Source of the DNA: Salarias fasciatus
Taxonomy: Eukaryota > Chordata > Actinopteri > Blenniiformes > Blenniidae
DNA: 64,000 nt
Direction: 5' to 3'
Assembly (NCBI RefSeq): GCF_902148845.1
Contig: NC_043758.1
Coordinates: forward strand, 36,064,498-36,128,497
Shown: one piece after another, positions 1 through 12,719 of the stretch
Layout of the letters: each line of letters starts with the position of its first letter
Position numbering within the stretch: the first letter of the stretch is position 1
Translations under genes and position numbers: made by a program
Notes under the pieces: model-generated
Database searches by the model: none
What the model was told of the DNA's origin: nothing
The model's input: the letters and a program-made list of their open reading frames with translations, nothing else

Positions 1-1051
1 GAAAACCTCGTGGAATCACTCACACTGTATTTCATCACAAAGACACTCAAGCGTTTGACTTCAATTTTAATGATCTCAACCGTCTGTTAAATCTGTCTTG
101 AGTCTTCTTTTGGGCAACATCAGTCATCACGTCCTACTTTCTAATGTCACTTTTTGAAGTCAGACTGTGAAGAAAATATGTTCATTTCTTGAACAAGCAG
201 ATGGAAAATTGTTTCTATTATAGGAGTAAATGGCAAAATATCGATAAAGGTGATGGAAAGAAAAAGTCTGAGTGGTGAAAACTGTTCGCTGGGCGGTGAA
301 ACGTCTCTCTGGTTCGTCTTGCGGGCGCCTCGTTTCCCTCTCTCGTCTCTGAACTTCTGAGGCTGCTTTCTGGATTTAATGTGACACGAGCGCCGCTTCT
401 TCTGTAGCCGGCGAAGCGGCAGCAGCAGCAGCGCTGCGCCGCTCTTCACAAGACGCGGCTATTTTCTATTCACAGCGTCGGACCGCGCCTCTGATATGCA
501 AAGCGAGCTCCAGAAAATGCTTGATCTGCTCTTTGATGTTAAGGACTACACTGATCGCTGAACTCTGTGAATGCTGTCAGCTCGTGCGCAGATTTCTGGC
601 TGCATTGAGATTTTTTTTTCTTTTTCTTTTTCTTTTTTTTTTTTTTTTACTTTATTGGGCTGTAATAACATCAGCTCGTCGTATAAATGGTGTTACGCTT
701 GATTTTTAAGAGCGGCGAGCGATCGTGCACGCCTGTTAAATGTATGAAGCGTATGTGCTGCTTTTATTCGTAGCGCAGCAGGAGCAGTGTGAGTTTCCTC
801 CAATTCGGCCTCTTTAAAGTACAGCAATGTGCTTATCTCCCTCCGCCGCCGCCGCCGCCGCCGTACTACTTCTGCTGCATTCAAGCCCTCATGTCTCTCC
901 TTTCACCAGCTGAGCAAGTCTTCATGCATTTCGTATTTCTTACTTACCCTGTCGTCTTCCAGGTGAACATGCTGCTGCTGCAGAGATGAAATCTTCCACC
1001 CTGCTCTGAAATTGATATAATTTGCATCTCCCGTCCCCTGTGTCTCTGCAG
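1..1051 (+). other. nxn: nxn intron 1 (3' part)
   Basis: This stretch precedes the first visible nxn exon and ends in a good acceptor (pyrimidine-rich, TCTCTGCAG) at 1051. The 5' coding exon, expected to encode roughly the first 100 residues, is not here and must lie left of the window. The stretch holds a T-rich run at about 610-650 and a CCG run at 843-865, and nothing else I recognise. Confidence 0.7.
843..865. repeat. (CCG)n trinucleotide run
   Basis: About seven CCG units lie inside nxn intron 1. Read as protein they give polyproline, but no coding evidence surrounds them. Confidence 0.8.
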
Positions 1052-4000
1052 ATGAAGCTGTGGAACAAGTACAAAGTAACCAGCATCCCGTCCCTGGTGT
1101 TCGTGGACGCCGCGACGGGGAAGATCGTGTGTCGGAACGGCCTGCTGGTGGTCAGAGACGACCCCAAAGGTGAGCCCACACGCCCGTCCACAGGCCTTGG
1201 CGCTGACTTATTTTTACCGCCCGGCCTCAAGCTGCTCCACTTTAATGGCGAACCTTCACCCCGACCACCGGCCCTCCGGCCCTAAAAACAGCCACGCTTT
1301 AATGAGGTAATAGGAGCACATTGTGGGGTCAGAAGGTCAAGACGATGCAGATAAATCCACCTCACATTTAGCCTGTCACGGCGGCGTCGCCCTGAAATAT
1401 CCGAGGTGGCGTTAAGCTTTTGTCCGCTGCAGCGCGTTAGCAGCAAAACCAGCCTGCTCCACCTGCCGCTCCCAGGTCTCCCGTAAAGCAGCAGCAGGTA
1501 AACATCCCACTTCCCCCGAGGCGAACGGGCAGGAGCGAGCAGCTCGTCCTGTTATAATTATTATGATACAAACTGATGCTTCCGTGACAAAACACCACTA
1601 ATTTTCAGCAGATGGTTAGAAAAACCCAGTCAACCCAGGAAATAGTGTAATTAACCGGCAGGAGAAAGAACGTGGACTGTTCGGAATTCTCTGGTTTTCT
1701 GCATCAATTAGTCATAAAATGTGATCGGATGTGGATATTAGTGGCAAACACTAATGGCCTGACCTAATACCACACAAACAATTCTAAGATTTAATTTCAC
1801 TGTTGAGCCGAGCCATTAAATATTCATACAGTTGGCGGAAAAGGTAAGTTAATCCTTATATTTAATGAGTGGATGAATGTTTGGCAGCAGACTGGTCTTC
1901 CTCGTGTTTCCTGCAGCTGCTAATCAGACCTGGAACCATCTCCAGACCGTCGTTCCTCGCAGAACTGCTTCATATCATCGGTATTCTCAGGATGGCTGAT
2001 TGTCATATTGATTAGACTCTTGGTTCTCTAACTTCTGACTCCAATTAGCCTTTTATGGAGTCGTTGGTTTTTCCACCAGCACTGAGAACATGTTTTAAAA
2101 GTGTGATGAAGATATGCTGTGTTACCTCTAATTGTTTGTGAGGTGTTGTTCAGCATTGTGTTTGCCTGAAGAGATCTGATCACGTCTTCCGATCAGTCAC
2201 TGCAGGAAAGTCGGAGATTTGACATGCAGCGTGTTGCCAGAGCGTTGAGGGCTTTCAGATAAACAGGAGGTGCTGCCACTCGTCCGTCCGCAGGCCTTTA
2301 CTGCAGGAGAGGAGACCCAGCCCAACGTCAAAGCAGTGTTTTGTGGGAAATACAGCGTTTGTTTGTTTAGGTTCGCTCCTATAATGAATAAGGTTGGGTT
2401 TTCTCACCACTTGGTGAGGAGGGGGAAAAAAAAGCTCACTTGGCACAAAACTCTGAGTTTGAAAGAATGAAATCAAATGTAATAACCGTAGCAGACTAAA
2501 CTTTCCAGATGTTAGTGGAGCAAACGGATCAAATGCGTCCAATGAAAACTCTCGTTGCAGGATTCATCATTCTCTGAAAACCATTTCCTCAGCGATCATT
2601 TATGATGTACATTAATCAGTGAACGTCTGAACTGCTTCACAGGCCGGCATCGTTCCCGAGATTAGCTTTAATACAGCGGCGTGACAACACGACTCCACCC
2701 TCCACGTTCTGCTGTCTCTGCTTGAGATGTTTGGATTTAAACAAAGTTTGAAGTTATTCTATAATGTCACTTTTCCTAGCCTGTGTTAAAAAAACAAGAG
2801 AATAGGGAGCGTGGCTGCTCTGTGGCAGCGCCACGCTGCAGCCGGCGGACTTGGTGAGGGATGTGATAAACGTCAGTCCAATGAAAGCCGCCTTTTGGCA
2901 TGTGCTTCAGGTTTCGTTCTTTCTCTCTCTGGTTCTCGGAGTCGTTCCCAACATGGCGGGTCAGTCGGCGCGCAGCAGCCGGGGCTCAGGGAGGGTCGGG
3001 GCAGCAGAAAGTTCGCCGTGCACGGGAGGCTGGGAGGGGCAGGTGAACCATTCAGGGCCCTCTGCCTTTCACTCTCCATGAAAGGCCTGACTTGAGTGGC
3101 GGCGCACTCGCCCGCAGCGTGAAGATGGAGTGCACTTTCACAATCTGGACAACAATGAAGGGTCCGCGGCGGCGCGGCGCGGACGTGTCGCTCCTGCCTA
3201 ATGAAGCCCTAGACGGCCGCGCGCACACATAAAGAGGCCATTATGAATCCGCCGGACAAGGTTTTATTTATGATTACCCTGCTTTTTAATTCAGCTGCGC
3301 CGAATGCATCTCTGGAGCTTGACGGGAACAATGGAAAACCCTGAAAAGGGAAGGGAAAGTGTGAAAGGGAGCAGAAGGGAAGTATTTCTGACAGCCTTCG
3401 TTTGCCGGAGAGGCCCGGCTTTCAGTGGTCATTAAACCTCCTTTTCTTTCTTTTTTTTTTTTCCTTCAGATGTATTTTTCAAAAGCAGAGAGTGAAAATA
3501 AAAGACAAATGTGTGTCACTTTTTGTTTTTGGACATACAGGACAGAAACTGAAATAGATTGTTGGTCTCTCAGTGGCTGGATCAGTGCTTTAAGAAATGT
3601 CGTCATGTTTTGACGGATCAGTTGTGTTCAGCGTTTGTACACAATCATCAGATCAGAGTGGATTATTAATCTGTTTGACTGTTCATTCACTGTTCGTTCT
3701 CAAACCTTTTCACCTTTTAGTTACCAGTGAATTCTGACTTCATATCGACGAGTATTGATCTGATACCACAGCCAGGTTCTCTTCCTTTATAAATGCTTTC
3801 TGCTTCGTTTGCAGAGCGGAATAAAATCACTGATAGAATTCGCTGAAGTGTAGAATTTTCTGAACCACTTCCCATTTCATCACTGGCTTACTTGTAAATC
3901 ATATTGTTGAGCTTTCTAAAGACGCGCTGATCTGGTGGTAGCTGCCACTGGCTCCAGAGACACGGGGTAAAGAAGACCTGCTGTAACATGTTTCCCTGAG

Positions 4001-7000
4001 CTCAGGTTTCTTTCTGTGATGAGATTCAGGAATATTAATGTCATGTGTGTTAAGAGTCGGAGTGGAATGTATTCCTGTGTGAAGCAGCAGCTGGTCATGC
4101 GTGGAGCAGTCGGTCCGCTGCGTCTCGCTCCAGTGAACTCACCTTTTCTTTCCCGTGTGTGTTTCCCGTCCCGCCCGCCGCCGGGTCCAGGCCTGGAGTT
4201 CCCCTGGGGCCCCAAGCCGTTTGCGGAGGTGGTGGCAGGACCTCTGCTCAGGAACAACAGGCAGACGGCGGACAGCGGCTCCCTGGAGGGACACTACGTG
4301 GGAGTGTATTTCTCGGCACACTGGGTGAGACAGAGACGACCTCGCTTTTTCCTCTTTCCGTCCACCTCGGCTCTGAAAAGACAGGAAGCAGGAAGGAGCG
4401 GAGCAGATGAGAGACGAGCAGGAGGCCGACGCCGTTGTTTGGATTGGCGGCGGTGAGCCGTCCCCGTCAGTCCCTCCTCTGCCACCTCTGGAGCGCTCGC
4501 CACGCCCCACTGGCATCAGGCCGTTGTCTTTCTCTGCCGGCGGCGCCCGCAGCCGCTCGGCGTCACGACTCGCCGACGCATGAAAGGCGTCAAATCATCT
4601 CTGGACTGTCGGGGATGAGACGCAGCGCCGCCTGAACGCTGCCTCGCTCCGCAAAACCCACAGAAATGTGGAAACGGCCAGCCTCAGAGGCCGCTGCGCT
4701 TCTTCCACCACATTCCCCTTCGTTACGTCTAAATCCGTCTGCTGTTAAAGCCATATTGAGAACACGCGATGCCAGCGCCTCACCTTGGCATCATTTATTC
4801 AGCTACAGGAGAATAATTTTCCTCCTAATCTCCTGGAGACCCTCGGCGGCCCAAGACAGAAATACATGACCTCTTTTTTTCTCTGGCAGACGGTTTTTAT
4901 TCGGGAGACTGCCAAAATGCAACATGATTCTTCACTTTCTTTCAGTGCTTGATTAAACTTCACCAGCAGTTCACCAGAAAACATGATATCAAACATTAAA
5001 GTCATCATAAATACTGTAAGAACACACGCTGGGAAACACGAGGAAAGAAATCCTTCAATTAGTTGTATCTTCAGAGACGTAAATATCAGTTAATCCTGTT
5101 TAACTCACTCTCTCTCTTGCTGTAGAATCTGTACTTATATTTTCTAACAGTAATCTGTAGTTAAGAAAGTGAAATCGTATTTGATACATTTGACAAAAAA
5201 AAAGGCTTTTTCTTTCGTTAATTTTTCCTATTTTAATCATGATTCCAATGAATCATCTTGAGAAATTACAGCAGAATGAATGAGGGAGAATAACGCTCCT
5301 TTCCTCCACAAACTGAACGCCACAAAAATCAGAAGACCAGAGCCTGAATGAGAGAACGGCGGCGGCGCGTCATGTGATGAGCCTGAACACAGTGGTTCGC
5401 ATCGACGAGGAGCCGAGGAGGAAGGAGGACGAGGTCTAATGAGCCGTGATTGATCGGAGCTTCTCGCGTTCGTCCCGCTGTCTCTCTGTGTTTTATTTAG
5501 GTCTGCTTGACACGCTGCGGCCATCAGAACCAGCCTGAGCAGCAGTGCAGAGCAGGTGGCACCGGATTATTTAGAATTTAAAAGATATATATTTAGTGTA
5601 AAGGCTCATCATATGAGACTGACATGAAGAACAATGTGAAGCAGCTGTGGTTAGTAGTTGTTATGTGATTTTATGTTTAATCTGGGGTTTAGTGACAAGA
5701 AGGTTTCAGTATTTTTCTTTTTTCATCTTTTTTGTTTCATAGTCTGGAAAATTATTATTAGTGAAGCTTTATAATGAATTAAATTTTGGTGTTTCCCTCA
5801 TTGAGGTTTTGGAGGTTTGCAGAGGAAAACGTCATTCGAGGCAGTTTTCCCAAGCTCCACTTTAACTGATTTAATGGATTTTATATTATTTTCCCCCACA
5901 ATATCAACAACCAATGCACTTTTGTTAAAAAGGTCTTACATCCAGGCATAATTGCAGTGTTCTCTCAGCGACTGCAGCAGACTGAGTATTATATTATGTG
6001 CTAAACGGCGAGCGAGCCTGCCGTGGCCTCCCTGGTAACTTCATATAGCTGGAGCAGAGTACGGCCGTAAAATCAGATCAGCCAGCGGTGATCCAGACCA
6101 GGAAATTACAATACAGGCCAATTATTGCTATTAGAATGAGCACTGTGAAAAGCAGACCACATCCTACAGCAAAACATGCTGGAGAGAAATGCATGAGCAG
6201 GAATTAAAGTCGTTTTTCAGCCTGTATTGAGCATTTTGTCTCCGTTTCAGTTGAATCCTCCGTCTAGAGGTAAAATCCATGCAGGTCATGAGAACGGGAC
6301 TCAAAGTTAAATCTTTCTGCAGTCTTCATGATGCCAGTCGTGGCAGCAGACCCTCATGATGTGTGTGTACGTGTGTGTGTGTGTGACTCTGGATTCCTGG
6401 TTTCTCCTCCTCTCAGTGTCCACCGTGCCGCAGCCTCACTCGGGTCTTGGTGGAATCGTACCGAACCGTCAAAGAGTCGGGTCAGAAGTTTGAGATCGTG
6501 TTCGTCAGCGCTGACAGGTGAGGACGGGTCCCCGCTGCCGACGTTTGCTTTTAACCCCTGGTCTCACCCTGTGTGTTCCTGTCCGGCTCTCCCGCAGGTC
6601 GGAGGAGTCCTTCAAGCAGTACTTCAGCGAGATGCCGTGGCTGGCGGTGCCGTACTCGGACGAGGCCCGGCGGTCACGACTCAACAGACTGTATGGAATA
6701 CAAGGTATCTCGGCCGGTCCCGCGGTGAACCCGTTGACCCGGACGCGCTCTCTGGCCGACGTGTCGAGTTCTGCGTCACTCTGAAGCGCTGGCTGACGGC
6801 TCTCCGTGCTGGCAGCTCGCATCGCCCTGCGGCCCCGGGAATGTGGGCCCATTATCAAGTTTACCATCTCGCTGGGAGAGGAAACGCCGCTCCCCTCCCT
6901 CCCCTCCCTCCCCTCCCGATTCCCTCCTCGGGAGCGCGAGCGGCGGGCTGTGGATGGAGTTAGCGAGCGCTCGCTATCCGCCTGTCCTGCCAAGAATGCC

Positions 7001-10000
7001 TGGAATGCAGAGAGGACGAGTCAACGCTAACCCCCCCTCAGGATGGCCCCCACCTCTGCTGAACGCGGCCCACATGCGCAGACTGACTCATGCTCACAGT
7101 TGGTCTCCTAATTGTGTCTGTTTCTGATAAGACTGTGAAAAAGCCCCGGGGATTGGTGGGGTGGGGGTACAGTAACATGTTAGAGGTTTCAGAAGGTTGC
7201 AGATTCTCTCTCCGAGTCAACAAACCAGGACAAACTCAACTAAACACTCTGCAGATTGAACTGCTTGAAGTAAAAAGTCATAAGTGTACAGAAATAAAAG
7301 TGAAGAGCGGCTCTATTGGCACTGAGCGGATGTCGTCCTTCGCCATATGGCTTCGATTTCTCCCCGTCACACGTGTCGTTTCAAATAAATGATTCCTCTC
7401 CCTGATTAACCCCCCCCCCTTGAGCTTCGACGTTGTTTTTTTTATATCGGTCACATTTAAAATGCAGCGATCCAGTGCGTGTCTCGGTCTTGGTGTGTTA
7501 ACGTCCTTTCCTCCTGTAAACGTGAGACGGTTTTCAGAGTTTGGTGAATGAGAAGCTTCGCTTGTATCAGTGCAGTTCTGTAAAGCACAAATTCAAATGT
7601 CCAAAGGAAGCAGGAAGCAGGAAGTGTCCCAGTAGGAGAGGAGAGCGAGCAGTCTGAGTCATTTCCCTGATTTTTTTTTTCTTTACCTCCCTCCCCTCCC
7701 TTCCCCTCTCCGCAGGTATTCCCACGCTGATCCTGCTGGACGCCGAGGGTCACGTGATCACGCGACAGGGCCGCGTGGAGGTGCTGAACGACCCGGAGTG
7801 CCGGCTGTTCCCGTGGCACCCGCGGCCCGTGCTGGAGCTCAGCGAGTCCAACGCCGTGCAGCTCCACGAGGGGCCCTGCCTCGTCCTGTTCGTGGGTGAG
7901 CCGCTCCGCCGGCCCAGAATGCAGTGCGGCTCCGCCTGAATGAAGTGGCATTTACGTGCAGCGGATTGAATGTCAGACTCTGTGGAAAATTCTTGCGGAG
8001 TCGAGCGGTCCGGAGGGCTGAGGACGCCGCCGCTGGTTCTCGCTGAAGTTTAAAGCCGTATTGTGTTCGGATTTGTAAACAGCTGAAGAAAAGGTTCAGA
8101 TTTGAACGCAGGCCTGGGGTCATGACATGCTGAAAGGGAGGGATGACGGCAGAATGAGAGACCACCCTTGTCTTAACAGACAAACTGAATTCCGTGTGTT
8201 TCTCTCATCGCCGCGTCGTCCTTCGATCCCGCTAACGTCGTCCTGCCGTCTTCTCTCTCCGCTCCGCTCAGACGCCGAGGAGGAAGGAGAGCTGGAGCCG
8301 GCCAAGGAGCTGATTCAGCCGATAGCGGAGAAGCTCATGGCCAAGTACAAAGCCAAGGAGGAGGAGACGCCGCTGCTCTTCTTCGTGGCCGGAGAGGTGA
8401 GATGAGAGCAAAGCGCCGTCCCAGCACGGAGGCTGGGACTCGTTTTAACACCGTTTATTCACAGACATCCTGTGCTTCGTCCGGGATCGTCTCTGAGACT
8501 TTCTGCCCGTCAAAGAAGTTCTTCATGTTTTGTTTTTCACCCATCTATGAACAAAGAACCAGAAACACATAAAACATGTAACCTTCACTGTGCTTGAATT
8601 TCCCTCATATGAGAAGCTTGCATAAAGAGAAAAAGAAGAGTTGTGGCAGTAGAAAAAATACAACTCAAATTCACGTTTTTGGAAACACACACACAAAAAC
8701 TATCTCCTTTTTTAAACTGTAAGTTAAAAAAATGTATAGCTGGTTCAGATGATCAGGAATATCACGTGAAAGGGGGGAAATGAACTCATGAGGGAATCAC
8801 GCTGTGTTCAGGAAGGTTTATTTAACCAAAACTGCTTTAGTTGAAACATTTTCGGTCACTCTGGTAACACACACACTCACACACACACCCCCCAAGCAGA
8901 TACGGGATAAACCACATGACTCATTCCGAGCTGCGCGTCTCTCTTTCATCTCTAATTTCGGTCAAATGAAGATAATGTCTACCTTTTTTCAAAATCTAAA
9001 TCCTTCCAAAACAATGTTCACCACCTAATTGCTAGCCGCGCCTGCCTGCCAGCCGCTTGTTTACGGCCGGTTCTGGCTGGAAGCAGCTGCGTGCCACCAC
9101 CCATAATTACACGGTGTGAGTGATGAGATTAAACATTTACGGATCAGAAAACCCGAACGTGAAGAAAGCTGAAGGGAGCCTCGCAGTCCTGTGATTCATT
9201 GTTAATGTGGAGCATAAATATTGGTCACAACCACTTTAAACCTGATATTCAATAATGGCAGCTCTGATTGAGTGGGAGCGCTGCGTGCTGGGCTTGTGGT
9301 TGGCTCTCCTGCGTCACTTTGAGAATATTCCAGCTTTAAATCCATGCTTGAGGTTGCTTGAGGTGCAGAGTTTGCATGTTCTCTCCCACAGTCCAGCACC
9401 AGGTGTTTTGGGGTCATTGCTGCCTTCGGTGTGGATGTGTGCGGCGTTAGCTGCCTTCGCTGCGTTGATCTTCAGCCTGCAGCGGCCTTCAGGGGGTGAA
9501 GTGGTGAAGAAGATCGGATGGGGCACTGAGAAGGAAGTGTGAAGGGTGTGCGGCGCTTCAGCAGCTCTGAAAATCATGTTCAGTAACAGACGTGTGCTGA
9601 AATGAAGCAGGCCGGTGTGGGGAAAAAAAAAAAAGAGCCAGCTTCTCCCGCGTCTGACCTCTGGCTGAACCGTGCGCCTCCGTGATGGGCGGCGGAAGGA
9701 GAGCGTGCCGCCAGGCTCCGCCTCCTCCCTCATCGACCCCGTATCTCCTCCTGCATCTCCCCCGTGTGGGACGGAGCGTGGCGTTTCCATGGCTGCTGTT
9801 ATGTCATGGCGTCAGCAGCTCCTCCTCTGGCTCCCCGGCCCCGGGCGCTCCAGCTCGCCTCCCGCTCCTCCTCGGCTCCCCGCCCGCCCGGCAGTCTGGG
9901 AGGCCGGGCTCAGGTTTCAGCACATGTGCACTATCGGGCCCTTCCAGGTCTAAAATGTCACCGACGTACGTGCGCGGAGCGAAACGGTTTAAAGTTTTCA

Positions 10001-12688
10001 TCGGGACGTGACTTGGCCTGATAGTGCCGGGTTCAGTGTCTGCCTGCCTGCCAGTATTTATTCACCAGACACAAAGAGGCCTTGTTGCAGCGCAGCTCGC
10101 AGTGATTCCAGGCTTCTGTCTGTTTGCTCTCTGTGCGGCGCAGGTATCGCTTCCTCGCCGTTTGGTTTTCAGATTGCGTTCCGGGTTGGGACGTGGCTCC
10201 CAGCGAAGCCGTCCGGCTCGGGGCCTGGACTCCCTCACCTTGGCCCGGGTTTTCCCCGGTCGTCACACACACACACACACGCACATGCACGCCGCTGCCA
10301 GGCCAGCTGCTGGGCTTCCTGTGTCCGTGAGGCCGCGCTGTGCTGGCAGGCTCTCCGGCCTGAGCCCAGGGACGCGAGATCTTCTTACCCAACTGCAAAA
10401 AAACAAAAACCCCACATACGCTGCGGAGACGTACACAGATTTCTAAAAGCTCTTTTGTTCTTTGATTCGCGCTGGATGCCGCATGCTGAACGAACCCTGG
10501 CGGTATTACCCAGTCGCAGAAGAATCCGGCTGATTTCCGAGGCGGTGACTGCTGCCTGTGATTCTGCTCTTCAAAGCTTTGTTTTTCCGCTGCTTGATTC
10601 ATGTGTGTGTCCCTAAACGCAGTGATTGCTGTGACTTTGAGATTATAATGGGTTGCATAAACACTGCGAGGCTGCCTCGCAAGCTCATATTCAAACCTCA
10701 GCCTTTTTATTATCAGCCTTTCTTCAAGAGGAAACCAGCTTGTTGTTACAGAAAATTTGACCTTTTTTAAATCGGCAAACGCCACGCATCAGTGGCTTTC
10801 AGTGTTATCAGGAAATAGAGTGCTTATTACCCATTTGGATGAGTGGATGACAATAGATTATCTTCTATTTTATTCTATTCATGACTCCCACATCATAATG
10901 AACCCGGTATCTCTACTGCTGCATCACCACGTTCACTTTTCCAGTTTGCAGAAACGTTTTCGTTATATCTCTGAAGTTCTAAGTTTTGTGGGTCCGATGC
11001 ATTTCGTTCATGTAAATATTAAGACTCTGAGAGATTTCAAGTTAGCTGATAGCTGCGTTTTAAACATTTCTAATCATTTTTGAGTGTTTTATTGAAGGAT
11101 TTGTGGCTTTAATGCAAAATAAATTGAATGAAATATGTCAGGTATTAGCTGTTATTGACATCACAGAAAGAAATGTTATAAAAATCAGCCAGTATTAGGA
11201 TAAAATATCAGCGTTATCCACAGTAGTAGTAATAAATTGTGTGAAGAACACTGAGGTTTCAAAATGAGGATAAAAGGTGTTATAACGTATAGATCTGAGG
11301 CGTTATTCCTGTGTGGGTTTTCTGTGTGCCTCTGTCAGCTCTGACCCGTCGGCTTGTTTATTGTGGCTTCATTTCTAATCCGCTTCATCAGAGGAAGACG
11401 TGAGCTCAGTTGTGTCTCCAATCAGTGACGGTCGGACAAACAATCTGAGAGAAAAATGCAGTGTAATCCAGGACTGGCTTTACTGGCTCCAGGGGTGATC
11501 TCTTCTTTTGAGATGGTTACGGGAGGAGAATAGGCTGGTTCTGGTTCGGCTCATCGGTCAAAGGTTCAGCGGCAGGAAGCCGTTTTCAGTCTCTTCCTCC
11601 GTCTGGACTCCGTTCAGGATCTTCTTATCGTCGTCGGCCTTCTCTCGCTCATCAAACAGAGACCTTCCCTAGTAAAGATTTAATAGATTTTGAAGTTAAT
11701 GAGTCACTCCAGCAGCTTTTCACTCGGTTCGCTCCAGAAGATTTTGAAGAGGAGAATTGAAACGTGTGTTAATTGTGTTGTTGTCATTGACAGATAAATG
11801 TCACGAAGCATTCTTCAGTTCTATTCAACCTGAATTGAGCAGAAAAGCTGTTTTCGCTGTTCGTGACTGGAGAATATCTATAATTTTCCTTTAAAGCATC
11901 AAAGCTGGGAGGCTGGGAGAGCGCTGTGAAGGTGTTATCATGAGCTGGAGCTTTATCTGACGGAGTGGTCCGTCGTCTGTGAAATGCCACAGTGCATCAA
12001 TAATCAGAATATGGCCGACACGGCCCAGCGGGCCGCCGGCGGTAAACACACGCTGAGCCTTATCACAGCTGTGAGTGCGGGCCCTTTGTCTGTTTTGTTC
12101 TGAGCCGAGCCGCAGAGGGCGGGGTGGCGGGGTGGGAGGGGGGCCGCAGGAATGGCTGCACCTCACCGGAACGGCAGTTTACACAAGCTGAGGAGCCGCA
12201 CGGGAGGAGACGCATCCCTTCCTACAGGCTGACGCAGAGATTACATCTGGGCATATCTGAGAAAGGCCACAGACTGTGGAATCACTCGCTTTGTGGCTTC
12301 TTTACACTCGCCGCCCAGATGATCTATAATCTATGCTCAGAAAGCTCCTCCGAGGGCGGGCCTGTGTTTGTAGAAGGGGAAAGGAGCAGTATTTCACTGC
12401 CGACGCTGTGGAGGGCGACGGCCGGAGGACTGACGGGTCTGGGTTCAGCCCTGCTCCTCCATCAGCGGCTCAGTGAAGTCCAGGTCACAGACGTCATCCT
12501 GCCATACTTGTCCTTTTTAGGGAGCAGCGCTGCTGAGCTGCTCACCGACGAGCCTGGCAGCTGATCGAGCGCTTTCCGTCGCTCTGAGGGAAGAACCGAG
12601 CTTCATATCGATAACAGAGGATGGAGGCGGCTCAGCGCCGCCCAGGGCGGCTCTGTCAGGGACTTTGTTGGGACTAAACTCTCACTGG

Positions 12689-12719
<31 letters not shown>

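Noticed and set aside
789-989. Small polyproline-containing frame over the CCG run
   Set aside because: The proline run is just the CCG microsatellite; the frame sits in nxn intron 1.
6505-6993. 162-codon minus-strand frame across nxn exons
   Set aside because: It is the antisense shadow of the GC-rich nxn coding exon at 6598-6704 and flanking intron.
10033-10785. 250-codon open frame on the minus strand inside nxn intron 7
   Set aside because: It overlaps a 202-codon frame on the other strand, has no family resemblance, no splice signals and a low-complexity composition. Probably chance in GC-rich intron DNA.
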